From an uncultured bacterium (GTDB lineage: Bacteria > Pseudomonadota > Alphaproteobacteria > Sphingomonadales > Sphingomonadaceae), in the NCBI GenBank assembly GCA_903884945.1, contig CAISGR010000025.1:1-62357 (forward strand): a stretch of 62,357 nucleotides of DNA, given 5' to 3'. The translations under genes and the position numbers were made by a program. A model generated the notes under the pieces. It was given only the letters and a program-made list of their open reading frames with translations. It had not been told where the DNA came from and did not search any database. Below, piece after piece: positions 55,736 to 62,357 of this stretch (the stretch's first letter is position 1; each line of letters starts with the position of its first letter).

Positions 55736-55759
55736 CATGTTTCGGTCGCTACAGGTCGC

Positions 55760-56125
55760 TCAGGCGGCCTGGGGCAGAGCCGCCTTCGCCTGCGCGATGA
55801 TGGCGCTAAACGCCGCGCCTTCGTGCATCGCGATGTCGGCCAGGACCTTCCGGTCCAGTTCGACGCCGGCGAGCTTCAGGCCGTGCATGAAGGTGCCATA
55901 GGTCAGGCCCTCGACGCGAACGGCCGCGTTGATGCGCTGAATCCAGAGCGCCCGGAAGGAGCGCTTCTTAACCTTGCGGTCGCGATAGGCGTATTGCCCG
56001 GCCTTTTCGACGGCCTGGCGGGCGATGCGGATCGTGTTCTTGCGACGGCCATAATAGCCCTTCGCCTGATCGAGGATCCGATTATGCTTTGCGCGGGTGG
56101 TTACACCCCGTTTGACGCGTGCCAT
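55760..56125 (-). CDS. rplT: 50S ribosomal protein L20
   Basis: A 121-residue ribosomal protein with the highly basic N terminus [20 protein letters not shown] and [20 protein letters not shown], followed by the C-terminal RNA-binding domain [20 protein letters not shown]. It binds 23S rRNA early in 50S assembly and in many bacteria represses its own operon. It follows rpmI by 17 bases and ends ahead of a terminator. infC, the usual first gene of this operon elsewhere, is not in the window. Confidence 0.97.
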   Translation of the reverse strand: MARVKRGVTTRAKHNRILDQAKGYYGRRKNTIRIARQAVEKAGQYAYRDRKVKKRSFRALWIQRINAAVRVEGLTYGTFMHGLKLAGVELDRKVLADIAMHEGAAFSAIIAQAKAALPQAA

Positions 56126-56142
56126 TCTCTAATTCCTTCCGC

Positions 56143-56346
56143 TCAGCTGAGGCCGTAAGGCGCCCAGGCCTTGACGGTTGCGGTGTCTGCCTTGGACAGG
56201 ACCGAGGTACCGCGGTTCTGGCGGATGTACTTGCCATTATGGCTGATCAGCCGATGGCGCTTGCCGGCGACGCCGTGCTTCAGCTTACCGGTAGCAGTGA
56301 GCTTGAAGCGCTTCTTCACGCCGCTCTTCGTCTTGAGTTTGGGCAT
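56143..56346 (-). CDS. rpmI: 50S ribosomal protein L35
   Basis: A 67-residue protein, [67 protein letters not shown]: a full-length L35. GAGGAG is seen upstream of the ATG on the minus strand. It heads the rpmI-rplT operon and is divergent from the AsmA-like gene. Confidence 0.97.
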   Translation of the reverse strand: MPKLKTKSGVKKRFKLTATGKLKHGVAGKRHRLISHNGKYIRQNRGTSVLSKADTATVKAWAPYGLS

Positions 56347-56503
56347 TTTCGTCTCCTCATATTCGCGACGATCTATGAACGGCCACGGCAGCCCATACCG
56401 GCCGGGCAGTTCCTCTTACTCGCGGAAAGGCGGGCGCATAGCGGGCCCCGGACCCAAATGCAAGGTTTCGGAACTTGCGCGTTGCGCGAAGGGTTGGAAG
56501 GCG

Positions 56504-58681
56504 ATGGATTCACCGCGCACGCCCGTCCCGACCCGCGAAACAGTCGACGGCTCTCCCGAAGAGACGTCGCTCGCGAACGCATCGGCCGTTGCGGAACAGC
56601 AGTCGACTGGCGGCTTATCACGTCCGTGGCGAATCGCCCGCAATATCGTGCTCGGCATCCTCGGCGCGATCTTCCTGGCCTGGCTGATTCTCTACGTCAC
56701 CAAGGGTCGCTTCCTGAAGCATCCGTTCGAGCGGACCGTCGCGGCGATGACGCACCGGCAGGTAAAGGTGCCCGGCGACTTCCAGCTTTATTTCGACGTC
56801 ATCAACATCCACTTCGTCGCCGAGGGCATGACGATCTCGAACCCCGCATGGGCATCGAAGCCGAACCTGTTCGAGGCGAAACGGATCGACACCCGCATCT
56901 CGACCTTTCCCCTGATCATGGGTGACCGCCGCGTCAAATGGCTCGACATGCTGGATGGAGCGCTCGATCTCGAATGGAGCAAGGACGGCAAGACCAATAC
57001 CTGGACCTTCAGCGAGAGACAGGGAAAGCCGTTCGAGATGCCGCTGATCCGGCAGGCGACCGTGGCGGGCACGACCCTGCGGTATATCGATCCCAGGCTG
57101 CAATTATCGGCCGACATCGCCTTCAAGACGATCCAGGCCTCCGATACCCGCTTCGCCAGCTCCATCCAGTTTACCGGCACCGGCATGGAGCGAAGCACGC
57201 CTTTCACCCTGTACGGCGCAATGCTCACCCCGAACGCGACGGTGGTCGGCGGGAAGAACCAGCTCGACCTGCACATCAAGGCGGCGCGCACGGCCATCGA
57301 CGTCGCGGGCACGCTCGACGCCCCGACGCGAATCGACGGGGCCGACCTGAAGGTAACCGCGCGCGGCCGCGATATCGCCGACCTGTTCAGCGTTATCGGC
57401 GTCGCGGTACCGGAGACCCGCTCCTATCGACTCGTCTCGGGTCTGACCAAGACCGGTGACGAATATCGCTTCACTGGCCTGCACGGACGGTTCGGCGACA
57501 GCGACATCGCGGGCAAGCTGACCGTTCGGATCATGGAACCACGCCTGAAGATCGACGCCGCGCTTGCGACGCGCACGCTCGATATCATCGATATCGCACC
57601 GTTCATCGGTTACAACCCGGATGCTGTCGCAGCCGAGGGCAAGGGCGCGCTGGTCAAGCAGGTCAATGGTACGCCGCGCCTGCTGCCTGACGCCCCGTTA
57701 CGCGTGGAGGCGCTCCGGAATTTCGATGCCAGACTTCATTATACCGTGCGGACGGTCCGCGCGCGTAATCTGCCCGTCTCGAATATCGATCTGACCCTGG
57801 GGCTCGACAACAGCCTGCTTAGCTTGTCGCCGCTGACCTTCGACATGGCGCGCGGCCACGTGACGTCGGATATCGGGATCAATGCGCGCCAGCCGCTGGT
57901 CCATACCGACTATGATATCCGCCTGTCGCCGACCCCAATGGGGGTGTTGCTCGCCGGATATGGCGTTGACGAATCGGGCACCAGCGGGACGGTGAAGGCG
58001 CGCATCAGGATGGCCGGCGACGGCAATACCGTTCATGATTCGCTATCGACGGCGACGGGCCGAATCGCGATCGTCATCCCCGCGGGCAGCTTCTGGACGC
58101 GCAACGTCCAGCTGTCCGAGCTCGATATCGGCACCTTCGTCCAGAAGCTGCTCGAGCATAAGCTGAAGGAGCCGGTGCAGATCAATTGCGGCCTGATCGC
58201 CTTCACCGTCCGCAACGGGGTCGCGGCGGCCGATCCGATCCTGATCGACACGCAGAAGAATGTGATCGTCGGGCGCGGGGGGTTCAGCTTCCGGAACGAA
58301 TCGCTCGATTTCGCGGTTCGCGCCGATGCCAAGAAGTTCAGCCTGTTCTCGGCACAATCGCCGGTCGGCGTGAACGGCTATTTCGCGAAGCCCCGCATCG
58401 ATGTGGTCAGCCCTGATCTGCTGGAGCGTGCAGGCGCCGGGCTTGGCCTCAGCCTGGTCGCGACCCCGCTCGCCGGCATCCTCGCCTTTGTCGATGTCGG
58501 CGATGCCAAGGCGGCGCAATGCGGCCCGGTCCTGGCGGGCGCCACTGCTAGGGCACAGCGCACGACCGGCGGCAAGCCGCGCGACGATATCGGCCATGGC
58601 ACCACCGCAAAGGCCGAAAGCGGCAGGAAGACGGCAGGAGAACGCAAGGATCAGCGCAAGAAGTTCCTCGGCGTCTTCTAA
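56504..58681 (+). CDS. AsmA family protein
   Basis: A 725-residue inner-membrane anchored periplasmic protein. A short cytosolic tail (about 1-42), a membrane helix (about 46-65, IVLGILGAIFLAWLILYVTK) and a long beta-rich periplasmic part with AsmA-type blocks (FELIDISNPAWA-like in GMTISNPAWASKPNLFEAKR, and DIGTFVQKLLEHKLKEPVQI near the C terminus). The last 60 residues are charged and low complexity. AsmA-like proteins carry phospholipids toward the outer membrane. Start ATG 56504 follows GGAAG; the frame remains open upstream across the antisense of rpmI but without support. It is divergent from rpmI. Confidence 0.82.
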   Translation: MDSPRTPVPTRETVDGSPEETSLANASAVAEQQSTGGLSRPWRIARNIVLGILGAIFLAWLILYVTKGRFLKHPFERTVAAMTHRQVKVPGDFQLYFDVINIHFVAEGMTISNPAWASKPNLFEAKRIDTRISTFPLIMGDRRVKWLDMLDGALDLEWSKDGKTNTWTFSERQGKPFEMPLIRQATVAGTTLRYIDPRLQLSADIAFKTIQASDTRFASSIQFTGTGMERSTPFTLYGAMLTPNATVVGGKNQLDLHIKAARTAIDVAGTLDAPTRIDGADLKVTARGRDIADLFSVIGVAVPETRSYRLVSGLTKTGDEYRFTGLHGRFGDSDIAGKLTVRIMEPRLKIDAALATRTLDIIDIAPFIGYNPDAVAAEGKGALVKQVNGTPRLLPDAPLRVEALRNFDARLHYTVRTVRARNLPVSNIDLTLGLDNSLLSLSPLTFDMARGHVTSDIGINARQPLVHTDYDIRLSPTPMGVLLAGYGVDESGTSGTVKARIRMAGDGNTVHDSLSTATGRIAIVIPAGSFWTRNVQLSELDIGTFVQKLLEHKLKEPVQINCGLIAFTVRNGVAAADPILIDTQKNVIVGRGGFSFRNESLDFAVRADAKKFSLFSAQSPVGVNGYFAKPRIDVVSPDLLERAGAGLGLSLVATPLAGILAFVDVGDAKAAQCGPVLAGATARAQRTTGGKPRDDIGHGTTAKAESGRKTAGERKDQRKKFLGVF

Positions 58682-58691
58682 TTGCTGGGCG

Positions 58692-59474
58692 TCAGTGCCC
58701 CCGGCAGGCAAGCGCTTCCAGGATATCCTCGATCCGTGCCGGATCGCCGGCCGCGACGACCTCGCCGATGCTGTCGGCAGTAAGCGGGTCCCCCGCCCAG
58801 TCGCACATCCGGCCGCCGGCGCCTTCGACGACTGGCACCAGCGCGGCAAAGTCGTGGAGCTTGAGCCCGTCCTCGACGACGATATCGAGCCAGCCCGAGG
58901 CGACGCAGGCATAATTATAGCAATCACCGCCAAGCACCGTGCTCATCACCGCCGCGTCGAGGTGCTCGAAGGCATGGAGTTGGTTGTCGCCGAACAGTGC
59001 GGGCGAGGTCGTCGCAAGCAGCGCCCTGGACAGTTCGGGGCAGCGCCGCGTGCTGGCTGGCGTGCCGTTGAACAGGGTCGGCCTGCCGATCACGCCCGTC
59101 CAGCGTTCGCGCAGGATCGGCTGGTCGATCACGCCGAGGACCGGCCAGCCTTCGGCGACCAGCGCAATCAAGGTGCCGAAGATCGGCCGGCCCGAGATGA
59201 AGGCGCGAGTGCCGTCGATCGGATCAAGGACCCAGGCACGCCCGCTGCGGCCCTCGCGCACGCCATATTCCTCGCCGATGATCGCATCGTCCGGGAACCG
59301 CGCCTCGATAGCCGCGCGCATCGCCTGCTCGGCGGCGCGATCGGCGAGCGTGACCGGTGATGCGTCTTCCTTCGCCTCGAGCCCATGGCTTCGGCGGAAA
59401 TAGGGCCGGATCGCCGCACCGGCGAGCTCGGCAAGGGTTTCGGCGAAGGTGATTTCGGCATCGGTGACACGCAT
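58692..59474 (-). CDS. hisN: Histidinol-phosphatase, inositol-monophosphatase type
   Basis: A 260-residue Mg2+-dependent phosphatase of the IMPase fold. The metal site is IIGEEYGVREG (Glu), WVLDPIDGTRAFISGRPIFG (two Asp) and DIVVEDGLKLHDFAALVPVV (Asp). The RPIFGTLIALVAEG pattern and the IDGTRAF motif match the histidinol-phosphatase HisN subgroup more than inositol monophosphatase. It would act in the eighth step of histidine synthesis. No other his gene is in the window. It is convergent with the AsmA gene, ten bases away. Confidence 0.88.
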   Translation of the reverse strand: MRVTDAEITFAETLAELAGAAIRPYFRRSHGLEAKEDASPVTLADRAAEQAMRAAIEARFPDDAIIGEEYGVREGRSGRAWVLDPIDGTRAFISGRPIFGTLIALVAEGWPVLGVIDQPILRERWTGVIGRPTLFNGTPASTRRCPELSRALLATTSPALFGDNQLHAFEHLDAAVMSTVLGGDCYNYACVASGWLDIVVEDGLKLHDFAALVPVVEGAGGRMCDWAGDPLTADSIGEVVAAGDPARIEDILEALACRGH

Positions 59475-59569
59475 GGCGCCTGCCTAGCGGGAGCGCGTCG
59501 CGACGGCCAGCCGGGCACGCGCAATTTTCCGACTCGCAACCGTAACAAGCCGCTGGCATCAGTTCGTGC

Positions 59570-60625
59570 ATGCATTTCGCTTTCCTTGCCGCCGGTGCGG
59601 CGATCCTCGCCGCCAGCCCGGCAGCCGCGCAGCTCCGACCGCTGGTCGAGCCGCCTGCCTCGGTCGATGCAGCGCGGGACGGGGTGGACGTGTTCCTGGT
59701 CAATGATGGCGGCGCAACCGTGTCAGCCGAGGGGCCGGCGACGATCGAGACGCGGGCGGCGGACGGCACAAGGCTAAGCCTGAGCCCCGCTTCAGCTGAA
59801 CAGGTGACGGTGCGCCCGGGCGCATTCGCCAAGGTTCGTTACCGGCTGAGCAGTGACGTCGCCGTCGCGCCGAAAATCCAGCCAGCCCCCGCGGCCAAGG
59901 CAAGCGCCGGCGAGACCGTCCTCGCCGATTCGTCGGGCGGATCGGGCGGCTTTCTCGATCGCCTTCGGCCGCACGAGCCGATCTATGGCGCGTTCGGCGC
60001 TGGCGACGCCGGCGGCAAGCTGCAGGTTAGCTTCGCTTTTCGCGGGCTTGGCCGCGCCGACGGGCCGAACCTTGTCTTCGCCTATACGCAGACGATGTTC
60101 TGGGCGGTCGACAAGCCGTCCGGTCCATTCCGGGCGACCAACTACAGCCCGGAACTGTACGCCGACATGCCCCTCGATCAGGCGACTACGCTCGGCCTTG
60201 GGTATCGCCACGATTCGAATGGACTTGGCACGGCCGGATCGGTGGACATGAACCGCATCTTCGCGCGGCTGTCGCGGCGTTTCGACATGGGCGATGGCTG
60301 GCGACTCGACCTGACGCCCCAGGCATGGTTCTACTTCGGCGAGCACGGAATCGCGTCCGATATGGATAGATATCGCGGCTTTACCTCCCTTACGGCTGCG
60401 ATCGGGCAGCAGGACGGCCTCAAGCTGCAGGTGATGGGCCGTGGTAATCCGGGTACGGGCAAAGGGGCCGCCGAGGCATTCCTGTCCTATCCGCTGGCCG
60501 CCGTCTGGAACGGACTGCCCCATATCTACCTCTTCGGACAGGCTTTTACCGGTTATGGCGAAGCGCTGACCGACTATAACCGGCAGACCAGCCGGGCCCG
60601 GCTGGGAATAGCTTTCACCCGCTAG
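59570..60625 (+). CDS. pldA: Outer-membrane phospholipase A with N-terminal extension
   Basis: A 351-residue outer-membrane phospholipase. The barrel part (about 135-351) has YTQTMFWAV and the catalytic block GYRHDSNG with His214 and Ser216; Asn228 sits 14 residues after the His, as Asn156 does after His142 in E. coli OmpLA. The last residue region LGIAFTR differs from the usual terminal aromatic Phe. A signal peptide (1-20) is followed by about 110 residues of a beta-rich region and a Gly/Ser linker absent in E. coli, which is longer by about 60 residues in total. It would degrade phospholipids misplaced in the outer leaflet. Confidence 0.85.
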   Translation: MHFAFLAAGAAILAASPAAAQLRPLVEPPASVDAARDGVDVFLVNDGGATVSAEGPATIETRAADGTRLSLSPASAEQVTVRPGAFAKVRYRLSSDVAVAPKIQPAPAAKASAGETVLADSSGGSGGFLDRLRPHEPIYGAFGAGDAGGKLQVSFAFRGLGRADGPNLVFAYTQTMFWAVDKPSGPFRATNYSPELYADMPLDQATTLGLGYRHDSNGLGTAGSVDMNRIFARLSRRFDMGDGWRLDLTPQAWFYFGEHGIASDMDRYRGFTSLTAAIGQQDGLKLQVMGRGNPGTGKGAAEAFLSYPLAAVWNGLPHIYLFGQAFTGYGEALTDYNRQTSRARLGIAFTR

Positions 60626-60756
60626 AGAACAGCCATAGTAATGCATACCGTTCGACAGCAGCGGTCACGGTATATTAGCAGTTCACCACTATGCCATCCC
60701 CGGAACGTAGTGATTCTCGATACGCGAGTGTATCGGCGGCGGGAGGTTAGTGAACC

Positions 60757-61797
60757 GTGAGGGGGAGAGCGGGCGCGGCGCGACTGGCGGTGGTGGAGAA
60801 TGGCGGCACGCGCCTGTTCGACAGCATCGGCCGTTTCCTCGCCGAGCATCGCCTCAGCCCGGATCCGCGGCATTATGCCTTTGCATATCGCGTCCTGTCC
60901 GATCCGGACGGCCCCCTCGCCAAGGCCGTCGCCTCGCTGACCGATGGCGGCTTCCGCCTTTCGGCGCGCGACATCGAGGCACTGGGCGGCGAGATCGGCG
61001 CGCTCGCGACGCCGGACGCGCCCGATACGGCGCGCAAGGCCGCCGACGGACTCGTCGCCCAGACCCAGATGCAGGTCGATGGCTTCACCGACATGATGCA
61101 GGCGATGCGCGCAGAGACCCGGGGCTTCGGCCGCGATCTCGCCGCGAGCGCCGATGCGATCAAGCGGTCCCGCGACGCCGTCGGCGTGGAGGAAGTCGTG
61201 CGGCTGACCGGCGTGATGCTCGATCGTGTCCGCAGCGCCGAGACCAGGCTCGAAGAGGCCACGCACGAGGCAAGCGAGTTGCGCGCCAAGCTCGAGGAAG
61301 CACGCGACAATGCGCGGCGCGATCCGCTGACCGACCTGCCGAACCGCCGTGCGTTCGAGGAAGCCTATGCCGCACAGGCGGCGAGCGGCGCCCCCTTGTG
61401 CATCGCCGTGTGCGACGTCGACCATTTCAAGCTGGTCAACGACCGCTTCGGCCATGCGGTCGGCGACCGCGTGCTGAAGGCGATCGGCGAAGCGCTGCTC
61501 AAGGCGTGCGCCGGCCATCTCGTCGCGCGCTATGGCGGCGAGGAATTCGCCGTGTTGTTCGCCGGCGTCGAACCGCAGATCGCGCTGGCGACCCTGGAGG
61601 AGGCGCGCAGCACCGTCGCCGCCAAACGCTATCGACTGCGCGAATCGGACGAGCCGCTGGGCGCGGTGACTTTCTCGGCCGGGCTGACCGAAGCCTCGTG
61701 CAATGAAGCCCTGGGGACCGCCTTCGCACGCGCCGACCGGCTGCTCTACGCAGCGAAGGATGCCGGGCGGAACCAGTTGAAAATGGGCAGGCCCTGA
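60757..61797 (+). CDS. GGDEF diguanylate cyclase, unusual sensor domain
   Basis: A 346-residue protein. The C-terminal half is a GGDEF domain: DPLTDLPNRRAFEEAY, CDVDHFKLVNDRFGHAVGDR and active-site GGEEF (260-264), so it should make cyclic di-GMP. The autoinhibitory I-site (RxxD five residues before GGEEF) is absent: the residues there are Ala, Cys, Ala and Gly. The N-terminal half is helical, about 170 residues with a coiled coil (ETRLEEATHEASELRAKLEE) leading into the cyclase; no membrane segment or known sensor is recognised. The start is GTG 60757 after GGGAGG (60741-60746). Confidence 0.9.
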   Translation: MRGRAGAARLAVVENGGTRLFDSIGRFLAEHRLSPDPRHYAFAYRVLSDPDGPLAKAVASLTDGGFRLSARDIEALGGEIGALATPDAPDTARKAADGLVAQTQMQVDGFTDMMQAMRAETRGFGRDLAASADAIKRSRDAVGVEEVVRLTGVMLDRVRSAETRLEEATHEASELRAKLEEARDNARRDPLTDLPNRRAFEEAYAAQAASGAPLCIAVCDVDHFKLVNDRFGHAVGDRVLKAIGEALLKACAGHLVARYGGEEFAVLFAGVEPQIALATLEEARSTVAAKRYRLRESDEPLGAVTFSAGLTEASCNEALGTAFARADRLLYAAKDAGRNQLKMGRP

Positions 61798-61896
61798 CGC
61801 CAGATATTAGCGAAAATTCCCAAATTCTTCCTGTCAGCGCACCGATCCACGAACCCCCTCTTTCCGAAAATCGCGTGATCTCAATAGCTAATGAAC

Positions 61897-61913
61897 TTGG
61901 CACACTCTCTGCA
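61897..61913 (+). promoter_or_regulatory. Sigma-54 (-24/-12) promoter
   Basis: TTGGCAC-A-CTCT-CTGCA. The invariant -24 GG (61899-61900) and -12 GC (61911-61912) are separated by exactly ten bases, and 15 of the 17 positions fit the consensus TTGGCACG-N4-TTGCW. It lies about 60 bases before the first of two small ORFs. The window also encodes the sigma-54 factor. The enhancer-binding regulator and its upstream sites are not identified. Confidence 0.72.
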
Positions 61914-61971
61914 ATCACCTGGGCATCGGCGGCCGGATGGTCCGGAACGCCACATGTCAGGGAATAAGATC

Positions 61972-62082
61972 ATGTCGATCCGTTTCGAAAATGCCCAGCG
62001 CCTCGCGCTTTCCTTCTTCGGTGCGCTGCTGTTCACCGCAGTGATGGTCAGCGCAGCAGTCCCCGTCGTCCCGGTTGCGTAA
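61972..62082 (+). CDS. Tiny single-helix membrane protein, 36 residues
   Basis: Reads MSIRFENAQRLALSFFGALL then FTAVMVSAAVPVVPVA. One hydrophobic helix (about 10-30), a short basic/acidic N terminus and a Pro/Val tail; it could also be a signal-peptide-like exported micropeptide. AGGGA is nine bases before the ATG. It lies about 49 bases after the predicted start point of the sigma-54 promoter, which makes a functional gene likely. I do not recognise a named family, though short FENAQR-type proteins of this kind occur in sphingomonads as I recall. Confidence 0.6.
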   Translation: MSIRFENAQRLALSFFGALLFTAVMVSAAVPVVPVA

Positions 62083-62113
62083 CCGGGACGACCACAAGCT
62101 GAAGGCATATCCA

Positions 62114-62206
62114 ATGACCCGCACTTTCGCGATCGGTTTCGCGTCCTTCGCGACGACCGCCCTCCTCCTGCTCGGCCAATACGCCGCCGTCGGCGCCATC
62201 GGCTGA
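62114..62206 (+). CDS. Tiny hydrophobic protein, 30 residues
   Basis: Reads MTRTFAIGFASFATTALLLL then GQYAAVGAIG. One membrane helix covers most of the protein. GAAGG lies eight bases before the ATG, 31 bases after the stop of the first tiny ORF, so the two are probably cotranscribed. Too short for composition or homology to prove coding; spacing and the clear ribosome binding site are the main support. Confidence 0.5.
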   Translation: MTRTFAIGFASFATTALLLLGQYAAVGAIG

Positions 62207-62211
62207 AACCC

Positions 62212-62253
62212 CGCCCCGCCGCCCGCAGCGATTATGCGGGCGCGGCGGGCGCG
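62212..62253 (+). terminator. GC-rich hairpin after the tiny ORFs
   Basis: CCCGCCGCCCGCA-type left arm (62215-62227) pairs with TGCGGG (62235-62240) and, after a two-base bulge, CGGCGGG (62243-62249). There is no T tract. It lies directly after the second tiny ORF and probably closes their transcript. Confidence 0.45.
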
Positions 62254-62307
62254 AAGCGTGTAGCGTTCCGCCCGGGCGACCCCTCGCCCAAGCAAGGAAC
62301 CGCCGCT

Positions 62308-62357
62308 ATGGCCAAGGCCCAGAAGAAATCGAACAAGGAAATCCGCAAACCCAAGGC
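62308..62357 (+). CDS. Small basic protein, start only (cut by window)
   Basis: Sixteen codons are visible: MAKAQKKSNKEIRKPK and an Ala. Strongly basic (Lys-rich) start with AAGGA about eight bases upstream (62293-62297). Short lysine-rich proteins of unknown function with this opening are common in alphaproteobacteria. The rest is beyond the right edge. Confidence 0.6.
   Translation, partial: MAKAQKKSNKEIRKPK

Noticed and set aside
55688..55738. Longer start for the GNAT protein at 55738
   Set aside because: The added 17 codons coincide with the rplT terminator stem and have no ribosome binding site; conserved sequence begins at 55687.
56171..56503. N-terminal extension of the AsmA-like gene
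   Set aside because: The extension is the antisense of rpmI. ATG 56504 has a ribosome binding site and precedes a sensible membrane anchor.

Overview
The window is high-GC DNA (about two thirds G+C by eye) from an alphaproteobacterium, most likely a Sphingomonadales member (Sphingomonas or a close relative). The evidence is the gene content and order: the rpmF-plsX-fabH-ihfA-merR block, RNase D-lptC-lptA-lptB-rpoN, DUF3572 next to divK, a PutA regulated by an Lrp-type protein, TonB-dependent receptors beside MFS/TetR genes, and a ligase-associated Lhr DNA-repair gene set. It looks like chromosomal housekeeping sequence. I see no insertion sequence, prophage, rRNA, tRNA or CRISPR array, and no stretch over 300 bases without a gene.

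Layout, left to right. 1-4510 (minus): a translationally coupled PaiB-like / beta-propeller amidohydrolase / proC operon, divergent from a MocR regulator (4737-6209). 6472-8682: TonB-dependent siderophore receptor. 8767-12454: Lrp-type regulator divergent from bifunctional putA, with a good operator between them. 12489-14300: RidA, HAD-like and DUF3572 genes divergent from divK. 14392-17312: rpmG, a hypothetical gene, a Gdt1-family exporter, dps, a DUF1328 protein and a metallophosphoesterase. 17396-22259: ATP-dependent DNA ligase, EamA permease, a frameshifted thioredoxin-fold pseudogene, a two-domain cold-shock protein with a Gly/Arg-rich N terminus, and a TerC-family protein. 22291-26526: RNase D, lptC, lptA, lptB, rpoN.

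26661-36258 holds the ligase-associated exonuclease and Lhr-type helicase (divergent), two tandem retropepsin-like proteases, an M20 peptidase, kup and the ligase-associated phosphoesterase. 36295-41492: msrA, a 48-residue membrane protein, an aspartate-type aminotransferase, fused pabB-pabC, an MBL hydrolase and a MAPEG protein. 41695-44666: rpmF-plsX-fabH-ihfA-merR. 44688-49158: TetR regulator, TonB-dependent receptor and MFS transporter, with a near-ideal TetR operator. 49195-56346 (minus): prfC, aldose epimerase, pheT, pheS, a GNAT enzyme, rplT, rpmI. 56504-62357: AsmA-like protein, hisN-type phosphatase, outer-membrane phospholipase A, a GGDEF protein, two tiny membrane-protein ORFs behind an apparent sigma-54 promoter, and the start of a small basic protein.

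The observations I rate highest are the sigma-54 (-24/-12) promoter in front of two tiny single-helix ORFs at the right end, the four components of the Lhr/ligase/exonuclease/phosphoesterase repair set scattered over about 19 kb, and three perfect or near-perfect operator dyads (MocR, Lrp/putA, TetR). All functional statements come from reading protein motifs and gene order; no database search was run.
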